Part shown: piece by piece, positions 47,478 through 54,067 of the stretch
Layout: the number at the start of each line of letters is the position of its first letter
Position numbering within the stretch: position 1 is the stretch's first letter
Assembly (NCBI GenBank): GCA_030770425.1
Contig: JASJFT010000272.1
Span: 1 to 54,067 of the forward strand
Source: Darksidea phi
Taxonomy: Eukaryota; Ascomycota; Dothideomycetes; Pleosporales; Lentitheciaceae
Direction: 5' to 3'
DNA: 54,067 nucleotides
Notes under the pieces: model-generated
The model's database searches: none
Seen by the model: only the letters and a program-made list of their open reading frames with translations
What the model was told of the DNA's origin: nothing
Position numbers and translations under genes: made by a program

Positions 47478-48479
47478 AAAGCTTCGTCCTTAAAGTCGTA
47501 TTTTCTTTCTTATAACTCTATTTAATAGTAGCTTAATTATTTTAGTAATTCTTTCTATACTATACTATAACTCGTATATACGTACTAGTAATTCTTTTCT
47601 TAGTCTAGTACTCTAGTTATTCCGTCCCTTATCTAGGTATAAGAGTAGGTAACGTCCCCCTTCTTAAGTATCTAAGCCCTATTCTTTATTTTCCTTCTAG
47701 GTCTTAATAATATTTAAAGATTCTAAGACTTTTATAGCTCGTCGTTTTTATCTTACCTACTATATCCTTTACTTTAGTCGTATAATACTACTAGCTTAAT
47801 TATATCTAAACTATTAATTTACTAGTCGTAAATATAAGATATTACTATCTTTAGCTTATTATAGTAAATATCTCTCTTAAAATATTTCTTATAGTCTAGT
47901 AGTAACTAATAAGTCTTTTACTCGTACTAAGAAAGAGTATTCCTAACTTCTATCTAAACTAGAGATTACTAAGGATAAAGAGTTAGCTACTTAAGCTTAT
48001 AAATAGTATATCTATATATAACTAGCTTAATATAATATCTATTAATATAAGCTTCTTAATTATAAGCTAGCTTCGATCTCTAAGTTAAAAAAGTTAAAAT
48101 AAATGGAAGCTATTTAGTCTACTTCTTTTAGCTTACCCGTATTACTATAATAACCCTTACTATACGAGTCTATTAACTTTTCTACTTTTCTAAATAGTTA
48201 GAAGTCTCTACCTCTAAATACTTTTAGTAATACTACTTAACTAGGTCCTAGTAGTTCTATAGGTTCTTAACTAGTTCCTATATATTTTAGCTAGTAGGCT
48301 ATTCTATCTATTTAACTAAATATTTTTACTAATATCTAAACTTTTATAGTCCTTAAATTTCTTTAATCTTATACTCCTCGTCTTTAAGTTCGATATTAGT
48401 AGCTACTTCGGCGTCTTCTAATACTATTTCTAGTAATAATATATAGAATACTAGATATATTCTTATATCTTTAGCTAGC

Positions 48480-51400
48480 TTTAGCCTATAGTTAACTAGT
48501 CCTATTTTTTTTTTAATTTTAAATAGTTTAATTTATAAATTATCTAGTTTATTATATAGTCGTTTAGTTTTTAGATTTTATTATAAAAGGAAAACTTTAT
48601 CCCCTCTTTTAAGGGTCGGTCCCTTAAGTCTTTTTTTATTTACTATTTTAGCTATTATAAAATTTCTATATACTATTTACGTACTAAGTTCTTTATATAG
48701 TTCTTATATTAAGTAGACCTTCTCTTCTATCCTAGTAGATATACTCTTAATATTCTTCGAATTTTTATAAGTTATTAGCTTATATTCGTAGTTTACGTAA
48801 TACGGTAAGTATCTAGTTATTATAGACTTCTTACTATTATATACTAATTATACTATTAGTAATAATTTAACCTAATTATTTTATAACTTATTAATATAGA
48901 ATCTAAAGTACTTCTTTAAAGTCTAGTTTATTCGTTCTATCTATTCGTCTATCTATAAATAGAAGCTAGTTAATAGCTTTCTTTTAATTTCTAATTTTAC
49001 GAGTAACGTACTCTAAAATTTCGAGATAAATAGTTTATCCCTATTTATAAGGATCTATTCTAGTAATCTATAATTAGTAATAAGCGTCCTTTTAACCTCG
49101 TAAGCTATATTTTCTACTATAATTACTTTACTTATTAGGACGAAGTATACTACCTTAGTTAATTAATCTATAATTACTATAATAGTATTATATAATCTTT
49201 CTAATCCTAGTTTTATTAATAGTAGTAGTTTTATTATAAAGTCTATTATAACGTAAGTCTATAGTCGTATAGATAGTACTAATAGTTAGAATAATCTATA
49301 AGACTTATATCTCTTAGATTTATTCTTAGAATATTCTAAATAGTTACCTATTACTTTCTAAACTTTCTCTCTTATATTAATAAGTAGGTATTCTCTATCT
49401 ATATATTTAACTATTTTATTAATTTCTAGGTATTCTAATATCTTACTCTTATAGATTTCTCGTATTAGGTCTCCTTTAAGACTTAGTAGTATATAAAGTC
49501 TTATCTCTAAGTCGTTTATTAGAGTAGAGTATTCTTTCTTATTAAAGTATATATTATCTTCTTCTAATATCCTATTAGTATTTCTAATAGTTTCTTAGGT
49601 CTTATTTCTTTATTTCCTCTTAATATCTACTATTACTATAATTTTAACTAATTTTATATAGTTATATATAAGAGTTTTATTAGATTTCCTTTATAGAACT
49701 AGTTCGTATATAATAGGTTTATTAGTACCTTAAAGATCCGATCTCTTACTAAGAGTATTTACCGTTCTATTTAATATTTTTAGCTAGTAGCTTATCTTAA
49801 AGTCGTAATCTACTAGTAATTTCGACTATTAGAATTATTATTAGTTAAGTTTCTTCGTAGTTATAAAACTTATAAGATTCTAGTAGTTTATAATAATCTT
49901 AATCTTATACTTAGCTCTTATAAGCTATAGTCTCTATTATTTAAATATTAATATAATAGTACTAAGTTCCTTATTATAAATATTATAATTTATTTCTTCT
50001 TTACTAAACTTACGCGAGTAGTAGAATACTAGTTTTTATTTTCTATCTTTCTCTTACTAGGTAAGTATCGCTCCTAGTACGTAGTCTAATATATTTATTT
50101 CTACTCTAAGAGGTTTTATTAAATTATATATTTATAATATAGGTACTAATATAAATAGGTTCTTAAGCTTATTAAAAGCTTTTTATTATTTCTAGTTCTA
50201 CTAAAATCCTTTCTTCCTCTTAATTACCTCTATAAGTAGAGATATAGTCTTTAAGTAATTCTTAATAAACTTCTAATAGAAGTTAGTAAATCCTAAAAAG
50301 GATTATACGTTCTTAATTAATATTAGAATTAGTTATTTCCTTATAGTCTATACTTTCTTAGGGTCTATAGATACTTCTTCTTATAAAATAATAAATCCTA
50401 GGTATTCGGTCTCTATTCTATAGAATTCGTATTTATCTAGGTAAAGTAATAACTTATTCTACTATAACCTTTATAGTACTTTCTTTATATATCCTTTATA
50501 TTCTTCTAGTATCTCTTTACTATATATAAGAATATTATCTAGATATACTATATAGAATATATCTAAGTATTTATTTAACGTCCTATTAATAACTAATTAA
50601 AATATCGTTAATATATTTATTAGTTTAAATAGTATAACTCTATACTTATAAAGTTTATATTAGGTCTTAAATACTATATACTTCTTATACCCTTTTACTA
50701 TTCAAATTCTATAGAATCCTTTCTAGATATTAAATTTTATAATCTACTTAACTCCTTAAAGTTAGTCTATAAGTTCTCTAATTAGTAATAGTAAGTATTA
50801 ATTTTTCTTCGTAATATTATTTAGATATTTATAGTCTATATAAAGTCGTAACTTTTTATTCTTCTTTAGAATAAATAAAACTAGTAATACTATAGAGTTT
50901 TAACTTTCTCTAATATATCCTCTCTTTAAGTTCTTCGCTAAGTACTCTTTTAATTCTTCCTATTAATCTACTATTAACGAGTATATAGGTCTAAGCTCGA
51001 GTTTTACATCCTATTCTAGATATATCTTATAATCCTATTCCTAGTACTCTAATAAATTAATTTTCGGATATTCTTTAAATAGCTCTTAGAACTCCTTATA
51101 GTTTTAAGGTATTATTAGCCGTAGTTCTTTCTACGCGGTTGCGACTCTTCGTACTATAATAATATTAACTCTTTATAAGTTCTTTTTATAGATTCTTATA
51201 ATCTTATAAGATAAAATTAAGTCTATTCTCTCTTTCTAGGGTATATACTAGATCTTATAGCTAGATCTTCCTAGTCTTCTAATTTCTACGACTTAAGCTA
51301 CCCGCTTATAGCCTAGTACTTTATATAGCTTCTAATCTATTTATAGATTATATATTATTAGCTAATTATAACTAATAATTATATTAGTATCTTCGATTTC

Positions 51401-52000
51401 TATAATATTAAATCTATAATAATCTTTAACGTTTCTTACCTCTAAGGTTACTTTTTATATTTTAAGGTAAATTATATCTCCTCTATATTTTATAGATAAT
51501 CTATCTTCGAGGTCTACTTATATAGGTTTTTCTTTAATTTAATAAGAAATTCTATATTTCTCTACTAATTTTAATAATAGAAGTATAAACTTTACTTTAC
51601 TATTTATAATAGCTTAGACTTTTCGTTTATAAATTCGTACGTCTACTTCTAATCTAGTTAGTTACTAGATATTTTCTTATATAATTTATAGGGTTATCTT
51701 TTAAATACTTTTATTAACGCGACCCTAGTATAGCTAATAATAACCTAGTTTTTTAGTTTATTATCGTAGAGATTTTAGTCTTTAGGGTCCTCCTCTAGTT
51801 CTCTAGTCTTATTTTATCGGGTAGACGACTCGTCTACCTATTCTATTTTTAAATCTAGTACTTTTCTAATCCTATAGGGCGTTTTTCTATTTAACTCTTT
51901 TATTAGTCCCCTTTTTAACGATAGTATATCCTAATTAATAGGTTCTATCTTATTTTTATTATTCTAGGTATTATAATATCCTTACTATATACCTAGGGCC
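48480..52000 (-). pseudogene. Gypsy-C pol relic (RT, RNase H, integrase)
   Basis: On the minus strand, RT lies at about 50,960-50,520: 'ELKEYLAKNLKRGYIRES', then 'LRLYIDYKYLNNITKKN' near 50,850 (family 'LRLCVDYR.LN.IT.KNRYPLPLI') and 'IVYLDNILIYSKE' near 50,550-50,510 (family 'VVYLDDILIYS.', one Asp changed). Integrase is at about 49,260-48,930: 'VIIDFIIKLLL' (family 'ITMDFI.KLP'), 'IVIID.LTKVVYFVLISK' (family 'VIVDRLTKMAHFIP..K') and further left 'LFISKF', equivalent to 'LFTSKFW'. This places it with the common fungal Tf1/Maggy-like Ty3/Gypsy class. Surviving CA/TG are few (50703, 51007, 51140). A C-terminal chromodomain was not established. The frame is broken throughout. Confidence 0.85.
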
Positions 52001-53953
52001 CTTAGCTATCTACTAATCTCTAGGTTCTTTAAACTATCTTAGTTCTATACTAAATATCTATATAATTTATATTATTCGATAAGATATTTCTCTCTTTTAA
52101 GTTTTTAATAGAAGATATCTTCTTCCCTTCTAGTTGTAAGCTCTTATTACGCTAGATATAGAATATATAATTAATCGTAGTATATCTAATATATAGCCTT
52201 ATAATTAGGTTCTTAGTATATAATTCTATAGTTAATATCTCGTCTATATTCTTTAGTATTTATCTAGATTAATCTACGTAGCTATCGTCCTATAGTATAT
52301 TTTATTAGAAAATACTTATTATATTCGTTATCGTAGTAATTAATCTATTCTAGCTATTCTTACTTCTTATAAGCTTAGGCCTAGTTATTATAATTATAGA
52401 TATAGTATTCTACTATTAGGTATTCTATATTTCGAAGATATATATATAGACTACTTTCTAGAAGTATTATAGTTTCCTTCTTCTATTAGATATAGTACTT
52501 ATAATTTCCTATATAGTTTATCTATAGTAGCGTATCGTAGTCTATATTATTATAGTTCTAGGTTATCTTATAATCTTCTAGTCCTTAGAGTCTTAGAACC
52601 TAATCTATTATCTACTAACCTTAATCTTTTATAACGTATATTAGCTTCCTCGCGTTAGTATAATATTTAGTAATATACTAGCTAGTCTTGTATTTCTAAT
52701 ACTTATTATATACTAATCGTCTAAAGACGTCTTCTATACTAACCTTATCTAGCTTATCGAGTTTTAGTTCTTCTATCTCGAGTTCTAGGTCGTCTTATTA
52801 TCGAGTAATTTCTTCGACCTTATTCTATCCGCTAGTATCGTACTATATCTTAGGCGTTAAGTTAGACTTAGTTTCTTTTTCTTTACTATACCTAATTATA
52901 TTTATATATCTAGCGCCGTTCTAGCTTTCTATATTTTTCTTTTTATTACTATATTCTCTAGTAAAATATTCCTATATACTATAGCGTAGGTATACTTTCT
53001 TATCTTAATATTATTTTATCTTATCTACTAGGACTTTCTATAACTTCTTACCTTATTTATATTTTTTATTCTTTAGATATTTCTTTTTCTAAACTATACT
53101 AACGTCTATTTCGTTATAACCCCTATAGAACCTATACTTTTAAGTTACCTACTCTTTTCTATAGACTCTTACTAGTTCTATAGTATCTTACTTCTTAAGT
53201 ACTTATTTATATAGTCGATTATTAATATAGATTACTATCTTAATTAGTTCTACTAGATTATCTAATTTTTTAAGCCGGGCTAACTCGTCCTTAATTAGCT
53301 TCTTAAGTCTATTATAGTATATAACTATAAGAGGTATATCGTCCTAATCGATCTTATACTATAGCTATTTAAATTTAGTAGTATACGTACTTACTAACTT
53401 AGTCTATTTTAACCTTTAAATCTAGTATTTAGCCTACTAGATCTTATTAATATTTTTAAAGATTATATATATTTATTTCTTAAATAAGTCCTAATCTTTA
53501 AATACTACTTTCGTTTCGTCGCGTCGCTTTAATAAGGAGTCTTCGTTAGCTATATAATTATCGATTAGAAGCTATATTTATATAACTACTTTATCTATTA
53601 TATATATACCTATAGTAAGAATCTTATCCTAGTCGCTAGTAAACGTAGTAGAGTTAAACTAGTAGTATAGGTCTAATTATATAAGAAACGGCCTTAAGTC
53701 TTCCTTTCTACTATTATACTTTTCTAGTATTAGGATCTTTAATTTTATCCTAAGCTCCGTCTATACCTATTATAGTAATCCTTATAATAATATTATAGTC
53801 TATTATAACTCGACTATCTATACTACTTACTACTAAATTAGAACCGCTAGATTTATTACTAGAGCCCTAGTTATACTTTCTCTAGAGATATTACGTAAGC
53901 TAGATAGAGTTACTATATCGATATAACCTTAGTTTAGGATAGTTAATATATTA
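52001..53953 (-). pseudogene. Gypsy-C gag region, degraded
   Basis: By position between the 5' LTR and pol this is gag. It is somewhat richer in C+G than the rest (many CG, TCGT, CGAC), and the minus-strand translation is charged. I did not recognise the capsid or zinc-knuckle motifs. Surviving TG are at 52135 and 52689. Confidence 0.5.
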
Positions 53954-54067
53954 TATATTATACGTACCTTTATACGGGATCTAGATTAGAGCCGATAGAA
54001 CGTTTATTATACTATTAGTTTCTAATAGATTAAGATTAAGTTAACGAATTCTATTACTAGAATAACT
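53954..54067 (-). repeat. Gypsy-C right LTR (5' LTR), partial
   Basis: Starts TATATTATACGTACC and matches 46973-47102 of the left LTR to the last base of the window. Differences are transitions apart from a short indel after TATACG. The remainder of this LTR and the outer flank lie beyond the window. Confidence 0.88.

Larger units (their letters stand above)
46973..54067 (-). mobile_element. Gypsy-C: Ty3/Gypsy element, incomplete in window
   Basis: Minus-strand LTR retrotransposon of at least 7.1 kb. Its left (3') LTR is 46973-47465; the right (5') LTR starts at about 53954 and runs off the window. The first ~110 bp of the two LTRs match with transition differences and one 6-7 bp indel. Pol is recognisable on the minus strand with RT right of integrase, as in Ty3/Gypsy. 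It differs clearly from Gypsy-A and Gypsy-B. The target duplication cannot be checked. Confidence 0.88.

Noticed and set aside
48103..48105. ATG at 48103 as a real start codon
   Set aside because: It lies on the plus strand within a minus-strand Gypsy-C relic and has no open frame of note after it.
76..54067. Reassigned genetic code: reading TAA/TAG as Gln opens long frames
   Set aside because: Trp sites are also stops, non-coding LTRs are equally depleted of CA/TG, both strands are affected, and LTR pairs differ by transitions. RIP explains all of this; a ciliate-type code does not.
76..54067. Mitochondrial or organelle origin because of the high A+T content
   Set aside because: There are full LTR retrotransposons with target duplications, a nuclear-type kinase and a DDE transposase, and no organelle genes, rRNA or tRNA were recognised.
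1..54067. Telomere or subtelomere repeats (scattered TTAGGG-like hexamers)
   Set aside because: Only isolated hexamers occur, with no tandem run, so a chromosome end cannot be claimed.
1..54067. Centromere
   Set aside because: RIP-mutated retrotransposon nests do form centromeres in some ascomycetes, but sequence alone cannot show CENP-A binding.

Overview
This window is a transposon-packed, A+T-rich block from a nuclear genome. Its base pattern is that of repeat-induced point mutation (RIP), so the host is almost certainly a filamentous ascomycete (Pezizomycotina); I cannot name the species. After the first ~75 bases the dinucleotides CA and TG are almost absent on both strands. By eye I found only about thirty in ~54 kb, while CT, CC and CG remain common. 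That is the product of near-complete C-to-T change at CpA on both strands. As a result ATG and TGA hardly occur, former Gln and Trp codons read as TAA/TAG, and no intact protein gene exists. All coding features below are dead copies, recognised by reading TAA/TAG as former Gln or Trp and allowing His-to-Tyr, Met-to-Ile, Cys-to-Tyr, Asp-to-Asn and Glu-to-Lys changes.

Layout. 1-75: a short unmutated stretch with imperfect inverted ends and a 17-bp repeat, probably the end of a DNA transposon or a tiny MITE. ~100-2500: minus-strand Ty3/Gypsy pol relic (Gypsy-A). ~5440-8880: minus-strand Ty1/Copia relic (Copia-B). ~9000-11965: plus-strand Copia relic (Copia-1), truncated at its 5' end but with a 3' LTR. 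13435-18994: complete minus-strand Copia element (Copia-2) with two 230-bp LTRs and a perfect 5-bp target duplication TATAC. ~19480-19980: Tc1/mariner transposase relic. ~20,000-26,500: mutated DNA I could not assign. ~26,560-28,790: a dead FunK1/Sgk2-type fungal protein kinase gene, interrupted by a solo Copia LTR (27690-27940). 29370-30410: a less mutated patch with coding character but unknown identity. 32059-45473: a third Copia element (Copia-3, minus) that carries a complete Ty3/Gypsy chromovirus (Gypsy-B, plus, 36016-43732) inserted with a perfect TTTAA duplication. 46973 to the window end: another Ty3/Gypsy element (Gypsy-C, minus), whose right LTR runs off the window.

Copia-1, -2, -3 and the solo LTR belong to one family: LTRs share the ends TATAAGTA...TACTTATA (ancestrally TG...CA) and a 21-bp minisatellite lies in the 3' part of the element. 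The order of events includes Gypsy-B landing in Copia-3 and a Copia landing in the kinase gene and then recombining to a solo LTR. RIP acted after these insertions, because LTR pairs differ almost only by transitions and nested and host DNA are equally depleted of CA/TG. The window therefore looks like a silenced repeat compartment (an AT isochore, subtelomeric block or centromere-like region) with no live gene visible. I recognised no tRNA, rRNA, CRISPR array or telomere-repeat array.
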